Assembly: GCF_002723995.1 (NCBI RefSeq)
Contig: NZ_BEWP01000007.1
Span: 147,667 to 211,666, forward strand
Source of the DNA: Gluconobacter kondonii
GTDB lineage: Bacteria; Pseudomonadota; Alphaproteobacteria; Acetobacterales; Acetobacteraceae
Reading direction: 5' to 3'
Length of the DNA: 64,000 nucleotides
The notes beneath the pieces were generated by a model. The model saw only the letters and a list, made by a program, of their open reading frames with translations, had not been told where the DNA came from and did no database searches. The number at the start of each line of letters is the position of its first letter. Position 1 is the first letter of the stretch. The translations under genes were made by a program, and so were the position numbers. Shown here one piece after another: positions 20,455-30,910 of the stretch.

Positions 20455-21267
20455 ATGTCCAAGGTTCTGGTTGTCACTTCCGGCAAGGGTGGCGTCGGCA
20501 AGACGACATCAACCGCCGCGCTCGGCGCCGCTCTCGCTCAGAGCGGACAGAATGTGGTTGTGGTTGATTTCGATGTCGGGCTTCGGAACCTCGACTTGGT
20601 CATGGGTGCCGAGCGCCGGGTGGTTTTCGATCTCATCAATGTTGTGCAGGGCGATGCCCGCCTGTCGCAGGCGCTGATCCGCGACAAGCGCTGTGAAACC
20701 CTGTCGATCCTTCCCGCGTCCCAGACCCGGGACAAGGACGCTCTGACCTCCGAGGGCGTTGCCCGCGTGATGGATGAGCTTCGCGAGAAGTTCGACTGGG
20801 TGATCTGCGACAGTCCGGCCGGCATCGAACGTGGCGCGCAGCTTGCCATGTATCACGCCGATATGGCCGTGATCGTCACCAATCCCGAAGTCAGCTCGGT
20901 GCGTGACTCCGACCGGATCATCGGCCTGCTCGACAGCAAAACCAAGAAGGCCGAACAGGGTGAGAAGGTTGACAAGCATCTGCTCCTGACCCGCTACGAC
21001 CCGGCGCGCGCGGCACGAAAAGAAATGCTGAGTGTCGAGGACGTGCTCGAGATCCTCTCCATTCCCCTGCTCGGCATCGTTCCGGAGAGCGAGGACGTGC
21101 TGAAGTCCTCCAATGTCGGTGCGCCCGTCACTCTGGCTGCGCCCACAAGCCTTCCTGCCCGCGCTTATTTCGAAGCAGCCCGTCGCCTGAGCGGCGAGAA
21201 GCTCGAAGTCTCGGTACCCGTCGAAAAGCGCGGTTTCCTTGACTGGCTTTTCAAGAGGGACGCATGA
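20455..21267 (+). CDS. minD: Septum site-determining ATPase MinD
   Basis: Membrane-associated ATPase that carries MinC and is cycled off the pole by MinE. It has 270 residues. The deviant Walker [10 protein letters not shown] lies at the N-terminus, Walker B-like [13 protein letters not shown] follows, and the C-terminal amphipathic membrane-targeting helix [12 protein letters not shown] is present. The ATG at 20455 has CTGGAGT upstream; a longer in-frame start at 20413 lacks similarity. Separated from minC by 149 nt in which no gene was seen. Confidence 0.99.
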   Translation: MSKVLVVTSGKGGVGKTTSTAALGAALAQSGQNVVVVDFDVGLRNLDLVMGAERRVVFDLINVVQGDARLSQALIRDKRCETLSILPASQTRDKDALTSEGVARVMDELREKFDWVICDSPAGIERGAQLAMYHADMAVIVTNPEVSSVRDSDRIIGLLDSKTKKAEQGEKVDKHLLLTRYDPARAARKEMLSVEDVLEILSIPLLGIVPESEDVLKSSNVGAPVTLAAPTSLPARAYFEAARRLSGEKLEVSVPVEKRGFLDWLFKRDA

Positions 21268-21271
21268 GTTC

Positions 21272-21553
21272 ATGAGTTTTCTCGCAAACATCTTCGCGCG
21301 TCGCCAGCAGTCCAGCAGCGTCGCCAAGGATCGGCTCCAGATCCTGCTCGCCCATGAACGCAGCGCAGGCGGTGAGAGCGGCGAGTCCGATCTGATCCGC
21401 CAGCTTCACAAGGAAATCATGGAAGTCATCGCACGCCATGTCGCCGTCGATCAGGACAAGGTCCAGATCAAGGTTGATCGTGGCAGTGGCTGTTCCATGC
21501 TCGAAATCGACGTCGAAGTTCCACAGGAACTCAGCGGCAAGCGGACTTCGTAA
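21272..21553 (+). CDS. minE: Cell division topological specificity factor MinE
   Basis: MinD-stimulating protein that drives pole-to-pole oscillation. It has 93 residues, normal length. It starts [15 protein letters not shown], with the membrane-binding N-terminus, followed by [14 protein letters not shown] (the MinD-contact helix) and the dimerisation domain including [20 protein letters not shown]. The ATG at 21272 lies 4 nt after the minD stop, so the genes are coupled. Confidence 0.98.
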   Translation: MSFLANIFARRQQSSSVAKDRLQILLAHERSAGGESGESDLIRQLHKEIMEVIARHVAVDQDKVQIKVDRGSGCSMLEIDVEVPQELSGKRTS

Positions 21554-21601
21554 CACAACTGCGGCCCGAAACGCCGCGTCTGAAAGAACGGAACAACACG
21601 G

Positions 21602-21961
21602 ATGAGCGGCTTTCTCGGAAACCTCATGAACCAGGCTGTGGGCGCGATCGGCGGGCAGCTTGGCGACAAGTTCGGCGGCAGCATTGGCGAATTTCTCAAG
21701 GGCGATGGCCTCAACATGCTCATCAGCCAGGCCCAGAGCGCCGGTCTGACCGACAAGATCCATTCCTGGATCGGCAATGGCGAGAACCTGCCCATCAGCA
21801 CTGACGAACTGCGCAGCCTGCTGACGGACCAGCAGATCCAGACGATCGTCGCCAAGACGGGCCTGCCTGCCGGAACGATCCTGCCTGCGCTGGCACAGCT
21901 TCTCCCGGCTGCTGTCGACCAGCACACACCCGAAGGTCAGGCACCGTCCACGACGGCCTGA
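21602..21961 (+). CDS. YidB/DUF937-like protein
   Basis: A 119-residue protein starting MSGFLGNLMNQAVGAIGGQ, with a Gly-rich N-terminus and SAGLTDKIHSWIGNGENLPI, then DELRSLLTDQQIQTIVAKTG and ILPALAQLLPAAVDQHTPEG. These blocks are typical of the YidB/DUF937 family, whose function is not established. No signal peptide is evident. It follows minE by 48 nt and is closed by a strong terminator, so it is probably the last gene of the min transcript. Confidence 0.88.
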   Translation: MSGFLGNLMNQAVGAIGGQLGDKFGGSIGEFLKGDGLNMLISQAQSAGLTDKIHSWIGNGENLPISTDELRSLLTDQQIQTIVAKTGLPAGTILPALAQLLPAAVDQHTPEGQAPSTTA

Positions 21962-21989
21962 CATTCAGTTTCGGCTTACAGGCTTTCAG

Positions 21990-22024
21990 ACGCCCCGGTG
22001 GAACCTGTCCACCGGGGCGTTTTG
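21990..22024 (+). terminator. Intrinsic terminator after the min operon
   Basis: A 13-bp perfect stem (ACGCCCCGGTGGA with TCCACCGGGGCGT), 5-nt loop ACCTG, followed by TTTT. It lies 29 nt after the YidB-like gene and just before the convergent MRJP-type gene, so it should end the plus-strand transcript. Confidence 0.92.
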
Positions 22025-22033
22025 CGTTTGGGT

Positions 22034-23230
22034 TCAAATTTTCTGACCGTCTGGTACCGCATCATAAGGCTGCTTCTGTTCGATCGGAAAACGGATCAGC
22101 AGATAGGGTGTGACACGCCGATCCTTGCCGTCATTGAACGACGCCAGACGGTTCCACTGCCCGAACGTGCAATAAACATGGTCCGCAGTTGCAAAAATGC
22201 CGTCGGGTGACAGGGCGCGTGGATCACGGAGCATCATTTTGAAAGAGCCATCCTGATCGCGCCTCAGGATGCAGTCATGCTCATAATTCGTCGTGTAAAG
22301 CCGGTCATGGTCATCCAGCGCCAGTCCGTCCGCCACCCCCTTTTCGCCTTCGTCGCGGATGGCAGGTGCCAAGGCCGTGTCGTCCGATGTCGAATCTGCC
22401 AGAAGGTCCACAGGCAGGCTGTAGAGCCGACGGCTGGTTAACGGCGCGAAATAGAGAGTTTTTTCGTCTTTCGTCAGGGCAATCCCATCCACGCCACCAG
22501 AGACCAGCTGGGGATGTCCGGGAATGTAGCGACGGGGCTCACCCTCCACGATGGCCATGAAACCGGCTTCCGGCAGAATGGCGGGATGTTTGGTCAAAAG
22601 TCGCCGTGCCTGCTGGGTGGCGACATCGACAACCACGAGAGCAGGGCTTGTTCCGAAAGACGAATCCGTCACGAAGACCGTCCCCTGAGCGCCGTGCGAC
22701 AGTGACACACGCAAGTCGTTCATGTGACTGTCCGGCAACAGGGCTGGCGCTTTGAGAATGATTTTGTGAACGACACGATTTGTCGTCGGGTCGATACAGA
22801 CAATCTTGGCGGCTCCGGGCTGAAGGGGATGCCCGGCGCGCTTGCCGTCATCAATCACCCAGAGGCGGCCCTGACGATCCGTGGTCATGCCGTGGACGGA
22901 GACAAGGCACTCTGCCGGAACATTGCCCGGAAGGCTCATCTCGGCGTTGGGGTATGGCACGACCTTTCCGTCCACCAGTTCGCCAAGCGTTGCGCCCTTA
23001 TGATCCACCGCATGGCGCGGAAAACCGACAAAGGTCCGGCCATTCGGAAGCACGACGATCCCGGAGGGACCGGGGCCGTCAAATTCGGCGACGACATCAA
23101 GCGCGCCATAGGGGCCGGTTCCGTTATCCTCGTTTCCGGCGGCCCATGCCTGAGAGGTTGGCAGCGCTGCCGTGACTGCAAGAGATGCCGGGGCTGCCGA
23201 CGCTGCCTGCAGGAAATGACGTCGTTTCAT
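22034..23230 (-). CDS. Tat-exported Yellow/major royal jelly-type protein
   Basis: A 398-residue protein of the Yellow/MRJP (L-dopachrome tautomerase-related) beta-propeller family. The start ATG at 23230 has GGAGAGT upstream. The N-terminus has a twin-arginine signal (KRRHFLQAAS, then a hydrophobic run ending AWA), so it should be exported folded. Family-like segments are PSGIVVLPNGRTFVGFPR, the DRQGRLWVIDDGK block, NDLRVSLSHGAQGTVFVTDS, and DGIALTKDEKTLYFAPLTSR. Bacterial members have no secure enzymatic role. Divergent from a TonB receptor across a 176-nt shared promoter region, which hints at a common substrate. Confidence 0.85.
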   Translation of the reverse strand: MKRRHFLQAASAAPASLAVTAALPTSQAWAAGNEDNGTGPYGALDVVAEFDGPGPSGIVVLPNGRTFVGFPRHAVDHKGATLGELVDGKVVPYPNAEMSLPGNVPAECLVSVHGMTTDRQGRLWVIDDGKRAGHPLQPGAAKIVCIDPTTNRVVHKIILKAPALLPDSHMNDLRVSLSHGAQGTVFVTDSSFGTSPALVVVDVATQQARRLLTKHPAILPEAGFMAIVEGEPRRYIPGHPQLVSGGVDGIALTKDEKTLYFAPLTSRRLYSLPVDLLADSTSDDTALAPAIRDEGEKGVADGLALDDHDRLYTTNYEHDCILRRDQDGSFKMMLRDPRALSPDGIFATADHVYCTFGQWNRLASFNDGKDRRVTPYLLIRFPIEQKQPYDAVPDGQKI

Positions 23231-23406
23231 GTGCACTCTCCGAAATTCATTTTCAAAACAAACCGTTTCCATAACGCCCGATCCGTGTAAGGAACGCCAC
23301 AGGCCCTGCAAAATGTGATCGGAATTTTTCTGGAACCGGAAAATTATGTTGACCTTCCGCAAATACGAACCAATTTTGTGGCTCATATAAAATACTAACC
23401 TATTGC

Positions 23407-25926
23407 GTGGTAAAAGTGCTGACCCAGCTTTCCCTTCGTCATCTGACCCTTCTGGGCACGTCCCTCCTTGGCTCCACGTTCGTTCTCATGACGGCGGAAA
23501 GCCGGGCTGCAACGCCGCAGCCTGCGTCGGCACACTCTGCTCCGGCCGCACACACACAAACTCACCCGACTCCTGCGTCCAAAAAGGCAAAGCACGCTCA
23601 GACGCCAAAACACGAGACCGAGGTTTCAGGCGGCTCAGAAGCGCTTGTCGTTACAGGAACGCGCGAGTTCGGCAAAAAGGCGCGGGATTCGATTGCCCCG
23701 GTCGATATCGTGACGAATCGTCAGCTGACAGGGACAGGTCAGCCCACACTGCGTGACTCTCTGGCCCTGCTGCTGCCCTCCCTGACCGTTCCGACAGGCG
23801 GCTTCGATGCCGGCGCCCTGACCGACAGCATTTCGCTGCGTGGCCTCAACCCCAATGAGACGCTTGTGCTGGTGGATGGCAAGCGGCGGCACACCACGGC
23901 CAATATCTACGCCGATGGCGGACCGGCACAGGGGTCCACACCTGTCGATATCGACATGATCCCCATGGCCATGATCGACCATATCGAAGTCCTGCGCGAC
24001 GGTGCGTCTGCCCAGTATGGGTCTGACGCCATTGCGGGTGTGGTCAACATCATCCTCAAGAAGCAGAACCATGGTCTGACCATGCGCTCGAACACCGGGA
24101 TCACGAGCGAAGGCGATGGTTTCCAGCAGGGTGTGTTCATTGATGGCGGCCTGAATCTGAACAATCGCGGCTTTGTTCATATCGGCGGCGATTTCGTCCA
24201 TCAGGACCACACCTTCCGCTCAGGGAACGACAACCGCACCAACACCGACGTCAACCAGCTTCTGGGTCAGCCCGAACAGACGCGTGAGAGCGTCGCCATC
24301 AATGCGGGTTATGACATCACCGATGATATCCAGGCCTATGCCGGTGCGACCTATGCGCATCGTCATGCGGAATCCTACCAGAACTACCGCCTGCCCACTT
24401 CGCTCGCCAAATATCCGGGCTACGCGGCAATCTATCCTTATGGCTATTCCCCCATCGAGGCTCTGGAAGAAGACGATTACGAGCTGACGGCTGGTCTGAA
24501 AGGCACTCTGGCAGGCTGGCACTGGGATGTATCGTCCGTTTTCGGACGCGATTACGATGCCCTGAACGCCAACAGCACCACGAATGTGGGGCTGTACACA
24601 GCGACGGGCGAGACCCCGACATCGTTCGCAGCGCAGTCCTATAACAACACGCAGTGGACAAACAGCGTGGATCTGAGCCGCAAGTTCCGTACGTCGTTCT
24701 GGCCATATGCCATCAACGTCGCAGGCGGTGCGTCCTATCGCTATGAGGCCTATGCAATCGGAACCGGCTCTCCGGCCAGCTATAACTATTCCAGCTCGGA
24801 CGGCTTTCCCGGCACCAACCCGGCCAATGCCGGAAAATGGTCTCGTGACGTTGCGGCAGGCTATCTCGACATCTCCACCAACCTGATGAAGCACTGGCAG
24901 GTCGATCTGGCCGGACGCGTCGAGCACTATACGGATGTCGGCAACACCAAGACCGGCAAGGTCTCGACCCGTTACGATTTCAGCCCGCGCTTTGCGATCC
25001 GTGGCACGTTCAGCAATGGCTTCCATGCCCCGACGCTGGCGCAGGAGCATTATTCCGCGCTATCCGTCTCGCCGACCGCTGCGAGCGGCATTATTGCAGC
25101 AAACTCCCCCGGAGCACTCGCCAACGGTGCCTCGGCCCTGAAATCGGAATCCTCCACAAGCGCCGAAGGCGGTATCATCGTCGAGCCGGTCAAGAAGCTG
25201 CACGTCACTGTCGATGTGTATCAGATCGACCTGCGGAACCGGATTATGCCGGGTGGGTCCATCTACGGATCTCAGGCTCATAGCGCGCTTGAGATGGACG
25301 GGTTCAATCTTCCTCCAGGATCTGGAAGCTGGACGGGCAGCCAGCTTGCCACGCACTGGTTTGCCAATGTCGCCAATACGAGGACGCAAGGACTTGATCT
25401 GAGTGCGACCTATCCGACCGATTTTGGACGTTATGGTCATGCGGACTGGGATGTTGCGATCAACCTGAACCGCACGCGCCTGCGCCATCAGGCCACCAGC
25501 ACGACCGGAGCGCCGCTTCTGACGGCGCAGTATATCGCCTACATCACCACAGCATATCCGCGCAGCAAGATCATCTTCGGCGGGACCTGGCATTCCGCAC
25601 GCAACAAATGGGCGGTCTCCGTCCATGAAATCCGTTACGGCGAGACGACATCTCAGCTCACCTATTACACGGGGCCCTACGCCTATTCCACGAGCCACTA
25701 TCTGGAGTTCCAGAATGTGCCGAAATGGACGACGAATGCTTCGGTGACCTACAATATCAGTCCCAAATGGAGCGCCACGATTGGGGGGAACAATATCTTC
25801 GCCAAATTCCCGTCTGTGGTGCCTGAAGGAAACCGCTATCTTGGCGTACCCAAGTACTACATGAGCACATCGCAGCTCGGCATGAATGGCGGGTATTACT
25901 ACCTGGACGTTTCGGCGCGTTTCTAA
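23407..25926 (+). CDS. TonB-dependent outer-membrane receptor
   Basis: TonB-dependent receptor, 839 residues from a GTG at 23407 (another GTG at 23416; no strong ribosome binding site). A signal peptide ends about AESRAA, followed by a Pro/His/Ala-rich linker, the plug domain (VTGTREFGKKARDSIAPVDI, LRGLNPNETLVLVDGKRRH, IDHIEVLRDGASAQYGSDAI, AGVVNIILKK) and a beta-barrel ending in the outer-membrane signature YYLDVSARF with terminal Phe. The ligand is unknown. The second receptor at 43174-45651 is of the same general plug type. Confidence 0.95.
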   Translation: MVKVLTQLSLRHLTLLGTSLLGSTFVLMTAESRAATPQPASAHSAPAAHTQTHPTPASKKAKHAQTPKHETEVSGGSEALVVTGTREFGKKARDSIAPVDIVTNRQLTGTGQPTLRDSLALLLPSLTVPTGGFDAGALTDSISLRGLNPNETLVLVDGKRRHTTANIYADGGPAQGSTPVDIDMIPMAMIDHIEVLRDGASAQYGSDAIAGVVNIILKKQNHGLTMRSNTGITSEGDGFQQGVFIDGGLNLNNRGFVHIGGDFVHQDHTFRSGNDNRTNTDVNQLLGQPEQTRESVAINAGYDITDDIQAYAGATYAHRHAESYQNYRLPTSLAKYPGYAAIYPYGYSPIEALEEDDYELTAGLKGTLAGWHWDVSSVFGRDYDALNANSTTNVGLYTATGETPTSFAAQSYNNTQWTNSVDLSRKFRTSFWPYAINVAGGASYRYEAYAIGTGSPASYNYSSSDGFPGTNPANAGKWSRDVAAGYLDISTNLMKHWQVDLAGRVEHYTDVGNTKTGKVSTRYDFSPRFAIRGTFSNGFHAPTLAQEHYSALSVSPTAASGIIAANSPGALANGASALKSESSTSAEGGIIVEPVKKLHVTVDVYQIDLRNRIMPGGSIYGSQAHSALEMDGFNLPPGSGSWTGSQLATHWFANVANTRTQGLDLSATYPTDFGRYGHADWDVAINLNRTRLRHQATSTTGAPLLTAQYIAYITTAYPRSKIIFGGTWHSARNKWAVSVHEIRYGETTSQLTYYTGPYAYSTSHYLEFQNVPKWTTNASVTYNISPKWSATIGGNNIFAKFPSVVPEGNRYLGVPKYYMSTSQLGMNGGYYYLDVSARF

Positions 25927-25932
25927 GCCGTA

Positions 25933-25964
25933 TTGGGACATGCGAAGCGTAGCGCATGTCCCAA
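25933..25964. terminator. Bidirectional-looking hairpin between convergent genes
   Basis: A 12-bp perfect stem (TTGGGACATGCG with CGCATGTCCCAA) and 8-nt loop between the convergent TonB receptor and holA. No T-run follows on either strand, so a Rho-assisted or mRNA 3'-end stabilising role is more likely than pure intrinsic termination. Confidence 0.5.
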
Positions 25965-25978
25965 ACCAGCTTGTTAAA

Positions 25979-26983
25979 TCAGGCTTTTCGAACCGTACAA
26001 AGCGACGCGATATGGCGTCTGCATAGCGCCATATCGGGCGAAGCGCTCTGCTTGCAGGCCAGTTCGAAAGCCTGCGTTTCGCGTGCTACCAGTGCGAGCG
26101 CCGGGAGAGGCCAACGATCCAGTGCCTGACTGAAAGCCGCGGTACGTTTGAAGAATACAGGGGGTTTCAGGGACTTCATGGCTTCGGCCCGCCCCTGCCC
26201 GTCCTGCACAGCCTGAGCAACTTTCTGAAGCCGCACCAGCACACCCAGAACCGTACGCGCCACCGCTACGGGATTTGCCCCATCTGCCAGGGCCCGTTCG
26301 AGCGCCTGATCGGCCATCATGCGATTTCCGCACAGAGCCGAAAACGCTGCATCTTCCAGAGAATTGCCACCGGCATCGCCAACGCAGTCCTGAACGGACG
26401 ATAGATCAAGACGACCATTCGGACCGGCATACAACAGAAGTTTTTCAACTTCCCCCCTCACCCCGCTGCGGTCAGACCCCAGCACGCCCAGAAGCCAGAT
26501 AAGGGCATCGCGATCGATGGTGACGCCCGCCTGAGCAAGTGCTTCCGTCACGGTCTGGGAAAGAGCGCGCCCCTCTTCGGGGTAGCAGGCAATGGAGGCA
26601 ACCTGTTTGTGGGCCTCAGCCAGAGCACGCAGCTTCGAGCGTGCTGTAATCCCCGGAGCTTCGAGGACGACCAGAGCGTCCGTGTCCGCGTCCAGCACCC
26701 GCTTGAACAGGGGAGCAAGGCTCTCCTGCCCGTCCCTTACCCAGACGACACGCCGCCCCCCAATCAGGGAGAGTGCAGTGGCCTCTTCTTCAAGACGATC
26801 CTGCGTTTCCCGGTCAAGCTGCGCCACCTGAAACGGATCATCCGTCGTGCCGGCAACCCGCCGGACCGCCTGCGCGGCCCGTTCCCGAATGAGGCCGGTA
26901 TCCTCTCCATGAAGCACGATAGCCCGCCAGGAGCCGGCATTGTCCAGTGTTCGCGCGATATTCCGTGCGTCGATTTTCACCAC
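25979..26983 (-). CDS. holA: DNA polymerase III subunit delta
   Basis: Clamp-loader delta subunit, 334 residues. Family-like segments are WRAIVLHGEDTGLIRERAAQ near the N-terminus, LLVLEAPG-like DALVVLEAPGITARSKLR, LIWLLGVLGSDRSGVRGEVE with its conserved helix, and FSALCGNRMMADQALERAL. The start is GTG at 26983, directly abutting the lptE stop codon (26984-26986), so it is the last gene of the leuS-lptE-holA set. This order is common in alphaproteobacteria, where LptE and HolA are tightly linked. Confidence 0.94.
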   Translation of the reverse strand: MVKIDARNIARTLDNAGSWRAIVLHGEDTGLIRERAAQAVRRVAGTTDDPFQVAQLDRETQDRLEEEATALSLIGGRRVVWVRDGQESLAPLFKRVLDADTDALVVLEAPGITARSKLRALAEAHKQVASIACYPEEGRALSQTVTEALAQAGVTIDRDALIWLLGVLGSDRSGVRGEVEKLLLYAGPNGRLDLSSVQDCVGDAGGNSLEDAAFSALCGNRMMADQALERALADGANPVAVARTVLGVLVRLQKVAQAVQDGQGRAEAMKSLKPPVFFKRTAAFSQALDRWPLPALALVARETQAFELACKQSASPDMALCRRHIASLCTVRKA

Positions 26984-27655
26984 TTACTGGGCGGATGTGC
27001 TGGTCGTGCTACGGGACAGACGGCCGGTGGCAGATGCCGGGAAGCCGTCAACGCCCGTTCGATCCGTCGCTGCGTTCCCGTTGTCGTCAGGCATCCGATC
27101 TGTGTTCAGATAGCGCGGCAGTTCATCAGGCGCCGCTTTCTCGGGCATGTTATGACTGCGGAACCAGATCGCGAGCTGCTGTGTCACGCTCTGTGCCAGC
27201 GTATCGGAAACACGCGCCTGAAGGGTTTCATCATTCAGGGTTTGAGCAAAATACTGCTCGAAAGTCGTATTGAAACCATCCAGCGTCGTCGCATCACCCT
27301 GCGCCAGCATACGCGGATTCTGCTCCACTGTTATAAGCACCCAATGCGCCGAACCCGTACTGCGCGTTCGGCCCGAGGTGTTATCCTCATGGATGTCGAC
27401 AGCTTCCTCATTCATGCTGGAATAGACTTTCAGCATGTATTTGTGAGGATCTTCCGGTCCGGCGCCCGCCAGATTCTTCTGCAAAGCCAGACGCAGCAAC
27501 TGGCCATAACGCCCCGGAATGTTGTCCACATAAACTTGGGCCAACTCTTCCGACATGTCGGATTTCGGGGTCAGCTTTCCGTAGAGGGGTGAGAAACCAC
27601 ATCCCCCCAACAGAAGACAAGCCGTGAGCAGAAAAGTGCCGCGACGGTCAGACAT
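26984..27655 (-). CDS. lptE: LPS-assembly lipoprotein LptE
   Basis: Outer-membrane lipoprotein that plugs LptD and helps deliver lipopolysaccharide. It has 223 residues from ATG at 27655 (a GTG at 27658 is the alternative). The lipobox LLGGC follows an N-terminal hydrophobic run, then GFSPLYGKL, a typical LptE opening. The long C-terminal tail after about residue 175 is Ser/Thr-rich and unlike the domain. Start overlaps the leuS stop by one base. Confidence 0.9.
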   Translation of the reverse strand: MSDRRGTFLLTACLLLGGCGFSPLYGKLTPKSDMSEELAQVYVDNIPGRYGQLLRLALQKNLAGAGPEDPHKYMLKVYSSMNEEAVDIHEDNTSGRTRSTGSAHWVLITVEQNPRMLAQGDATTLDGFNTTFEQYFAQTLNDETLQARVSDTLAQSVTQQLAIWFRSHNMPEKAAPDELPRYLNTDRMPDDNGNAATDRTGVDGFPASATGRLSRSTTSTSAQ

Positions 27656-30252
27656 CACCCGGCAACCACGAAGTTGACGATCCGGTTCGGAACATGAATT
27701 TCCTTCACCAGACGCTTTCCTTCAAGCAGACGGGCCACGTTTGGCTCGCTTTTGGCTGCGGCAAGCACCTGCTCCTTCGGTGCATCCGGCGGGACCTCAA
27801 TGGTCCCGCGCAGCTTACCGAGGATCTGCACGCCAATCGTCACACTCTGGACGGCAAGCCACTGCTCTTCGGCTTCCGGCCATGGACGATCCACGACCAA
27901 TGCACTGCCCGGCTCCAGAATCGCCATCATGTCTTCCGCAAGATGCGGCATCATAGGTGCCGTCAGCAGACACAGGACCTGTGCCGCCTCACGGCGGGCT
28001 GCCGCAATGCCGTCTCCTTCAAGACGCTCGGCCTCGGCCAGTGCCGAGGTCAGTTCATGCAGACGCGCCACGGCAACATTTGGCGTAAAGGCTTCAAGCG
28101 CCTCACCTACAGCGACGATGGCCCTATGGGTCACACGACGCAGGTCTTCCCCGACGGGACCGTGGATGCTCTCGGCAGCATCACGGCTTGCAACCGATGC
28201 AACCAACCGATGCAGCCTCTGGCCGAAGCGGGCAGAAGCTGCCACGCCGGAGGCCGTCCACTCCATATCCCTTTCAGGCGGACTATCGGACAGAACGAAC
28301 CAGCGGGCCGTGTCAGCGCCGTAATGCTCAATGATATCGACAGGCGAGACCGTATTACGCTTGGACTTGGACATTTTTTCGGAACGGCCGATCTGCACCG
28401 GCGCTCCTGTGTCCCGACGCACAACAGTGTCACCACGACGCTCGACGTCTTCGGGATAAAGCCACCCGCTCTCGTCCCGATAGCTTTCATGCGTCACCAT
28501 GCCCTGCGTGAAAAGACCGGCAAACGGTTCGTCCACATCCAGATGACCGGTCTCGTGCATGGCGCGGGTGAAGAACCGTGCATAAAGCAGATGCAGAATC
28601 GCGTGCTCGATACCGCCGATATACTGATCAACGGGGAGCCAGCCATTCGCCGCAGCCGGGACCGTCGGGGTCTCGGCATGGGGACTTGTGAAGCGGGCAA
28701 AATACCAGGAACTGTCAACGAAGGTGTCGAAGGTGTCAGTTTCCCGGACAGCTGGCGTGCCGCAATGCGGGCAGTTTACATGCTTCCAGGTCGGATGATG
28801 GTCGAGCGGATTCCCGGGTCGGTCAAAGGTCACGTCTTCCGGCAGGATAACGGGAAGCTGCTCGTCGGGAACAGGAACCGGACCACAGGTCTCGCAGTGA
28901 ATAATGGGGATCGGGCAGCCCCAGTAGCGCTGACGAGAGATGCCCCAGTCGCGCAGGCGCCAATTCACGACGCCTTTTCCAGCGCCCAGACCTTCAAGGT
29001 GTTCGATTACCTTCGTGCGGGCAGTCGCGGGATCCAGTCCATCCAGAAAGCCTGAATTGAACAGGGTTGCATCGCCCGAAACGGCCTTTTTGCCCAGAAC
29101 GAAAGTTTCAGCATCCTGTCCCGCAGGCAGCAAGACCTGCGGAACCGGCAGATCGTATTTACGGGCAAAATCAAGGTCGCGCTGATCACCACAGGGACAA
29201 CCGAAAACGGCGCCGGTCCCGTAATCCATCAGGACGAAATTGGCGATCCAGACAGGAGCCGTCTTTTCGGGATCGAGCGGATTGGCAATACGCAGTCCGG
29301 TATCAAAGCCACGTTTTTCAGCAGCTTCGATCACCTCTTCCGAGGTTCCAAGGCGACGGCATTCCTCAATGAACGCAGCGGCCTGCGGATTGCTCTCGGC
29401 AATCTTGCGCGCCAGAGGATGCTCCGCCGAAATCCCGACGAAGCTGAGACCGAACAGCGTATCAGGGCGCGTCGTGAAGACTTCGATACTGTCCAGATCC
29501 GCATCATAGCCCACAGGAGGCTGATGAAGGGCAAAACGCACCCGTGCGCCTTCGGAGCGGCCGATCCAGCGTTCCTGCATCGTGCGGACGCGCTCGGGCC
29601 ACCGGTCCAGCGTCTTGAGGTCATCCAGCAGTGGCTGGGCAAATTTCGTAATCTTCAGGAACCACTGGGAGAGCTTCTTTTTCTCGATCAGAGCCCCCGA
29701 GCGCCAGCCACGTCCGTCGACGACCTGCTCGTTCGCAAGAACCGTCTCATCGACCGGATCCCAGTTGACCAGAGAGTCCCGGCGCTCAACCAACCCAGCT
29801 GCCAGCATGTCGACGAACAGTTTCTGCTGTTTGCCGTAATATTCGGGGAGGCAGGTTGCGATCTCACGATCCCAGTCCAGTGAGAAACCGAGGCGCTGGA
29901 GCGTGCCGCGCATGGCTGCGATGTTGTCCATCGTCCATTTGCCGGGATGAACATTCCGCTCACGGGCCGCATTTTCCGCCGGAAGGCCGAAGGCATCCCA
30001 GCCCATCGGATGCATGACCACAAATCCGCGGGCCCGCTTGTAGCGCGCCACCACGTCCCCAAGCGTGTAGTTCCGCACATGCCCGACGTGAAGCTGTCCG
30101 GACGGATACGGAAACATCTCTAGCACATAATATTTCGGGCGGTCGGCCGGAGGAACATCAGGAACGGAAAAAGTGTTCCGGCGCTTCCATTCTTTCTGCC
30201 AGAAGGGTTCGCGGCTCTGGAAATCGAATGCGGGGGCTGGGGTATCGTTCAT
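27655..30252 (-). CDS. leuS: Leucyl-tRNA synthetase
   Basis: Class I synthetase charging tRNA-Leu, 865 residues, normal length. The HIGH motif appears as [13 protein letters not shown], and KMSKS as [11 protein letters not shown]. The editing domain insertion is present ([21 protein letters not shown]). The zinc-binding-like cluster [18 protein letters not shown] is visible. The ATG at 30252 ([12 protein letters not shown]) was chosen over an upstream frame extension to 30303 that overlaps only the spacer and the DUF3576 gene end. Confidence 0.99.
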   Translation of the reverse strand: MNDTPAPAFDFQSREPFWQKEWKRRNTFSVPDVPPADRPKYYVLEMFPYPSGQLHVGHVRNYTLGDVVARYKRARGFVVMHPMGWDAFGLPAENAARERNVHPGKWTMDNIAAMRGTLQRLGFSLDWDREIATCLPEYYGKQQKLFVDMLAAGLVERRDSLVNWDPVDETVLANEQVVDGRGWRSGALIEKKKLSQWFLKITKFAQPLLDDLKTLDRWPERVRTMQERWIGRSEGARVRFALHQPPVGYDADLDSIEVFTTRPDTLFGLSFVGISAEHPLARKIAESNPQAAAFIEECRRLGTSEEVIEAAEKRGFDTGLRIANPLDPEKTAPVWIANFVLMDYGTGAVFGCPCGDQRDLDFARKYDLPVPQVLLPAGQDAETFVLGKKAVSGDATLFNSGFLDGLDPATARTKVIEHLEGLGAGKGVVNWRLRDWGISRQRYWGCPIPIIHCETCGPVPVPDEQLPVILPEDVTFDRPGNPLDHHPTWKHVNCPHCGTPAVRETDTFDTFVDSSWYFARFTSPHAETPTVPAAANGWLPVDQYIGGIEHAILHLLYARFFTRAMHETGHLDVDEPFAGLFTQGMVTHESYRDESGWLYPEDVERRGDTVVRRDTGAPVQIGRSEKMSKSKRNTVSPVDIIEHYGADTARWFVLSDSPPERDMEWTASGVAASARFGQRLHRLVASVASRDAAESIHGPVGEDLRRVTHRAIVAVGEALEAFTPNVAVARLHELTSALAEAERLEGDGIAAARREAAQVLCLLTAPMMPHLAEDMMAILEPGSALVVDRPWPEAEEQWLAVQSVTIGVQILGKLRGTIEVPPDAPKEQVLAAAKSEPNVARLLEGKRLVKEIHVPNRIVNFVVAG

Positions 30253-30259
30253 ATTTGAC

Positions 30260-30778
30260 TCAGTTGTCCCGCTCGCCATTTTCGGCGCGCAGCTGACGCG
30301 CACGCGTCAAGATACGGGTGGTGATATCGGAGGTTGTGGTCGCGGAAACAGGAGTGTCTTCCCACTGACCATCCTGAAGAACCTGCCGGAAAACGGAAAC
30401 CCGCAGAGCATCCGAACGCAAGCGACGGTCCAGGACGTAGGCTGCAATTTTGAAACGCTCATTCTGAGTGGCGGAAGGCTTATACCAGTCCGTCAGAATG
30501 ACGCCACCCACGGCATCGGCAGACGCCAGCGGCATGAACGACAGCGTATCGATCGCGCCGCGCCACAGATAAGCATTGACCCCACCACGAAGCTCGTCGG
30601 CACCGCCCTCAGCTCCCCGGTCCACACCCAAAAGATGATTGCGCGGAGCAGTCAGGGTGCTGGGATCGCGGCCACCACCACAGGCGGAAAGCGCGCTGAG
30701 AGCCAGACATCCAATGGCAATACGGGCCACTGGTCTGTGAAAAGGTCGAAGAACGGTCAACGGGATGCGAGACATCAT
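30260..30778 (-). CDS. DUF3576 lipoprotein
   Basis: A 172-residue predicted lipoprotein. A signal peptide ends in the lipobox LSAC, then GGGRDPSTL. The body contains [20 protein letters not shown] and [20 protein letters not shown], followed by [14 protein letters not shown], characteristic of DUF3576. The family is common upstream of leuS in alphaproteobacteria, as here (7-nt gap). Function unknown; an envelope role is likely given lptE next door. Confidence 0.9.
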   Translation of the reverse strand: MMSRIPLTVLRPFHRPVARIAIGCLALSALSACGGGRDPSTLTAPRNHLLGVDRGAEGGADELRGGVNAYLWRGAIDTLSFMPLASADAVGGVILTDWYKPSATQNERFKIAAYVLDRRLRSDALRVSVFRQVLQDGQWEDTPVSATTTSDITTRILTRARQLRAENGERDN

Positions 30779-30910
30779 GGGTGGTCCTGCGGGCCGCGCC
30801 AGGGCCGGTCACAAGCAAGGATACAGACTGGCGAGGCCTGTAGCCGGCAACTTCTTGAGTGTTCATATCGCGCCGAAGGCGCAAGGCCAAGCACCTGACG
30901 GAAGATGTTC

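Noticed and set aside
27694..29055. Open frame of 453 codons opposite leuS
   Set aside because: Mirror of the leuS codon bias; no conserved motifs and no ribosome binding site.
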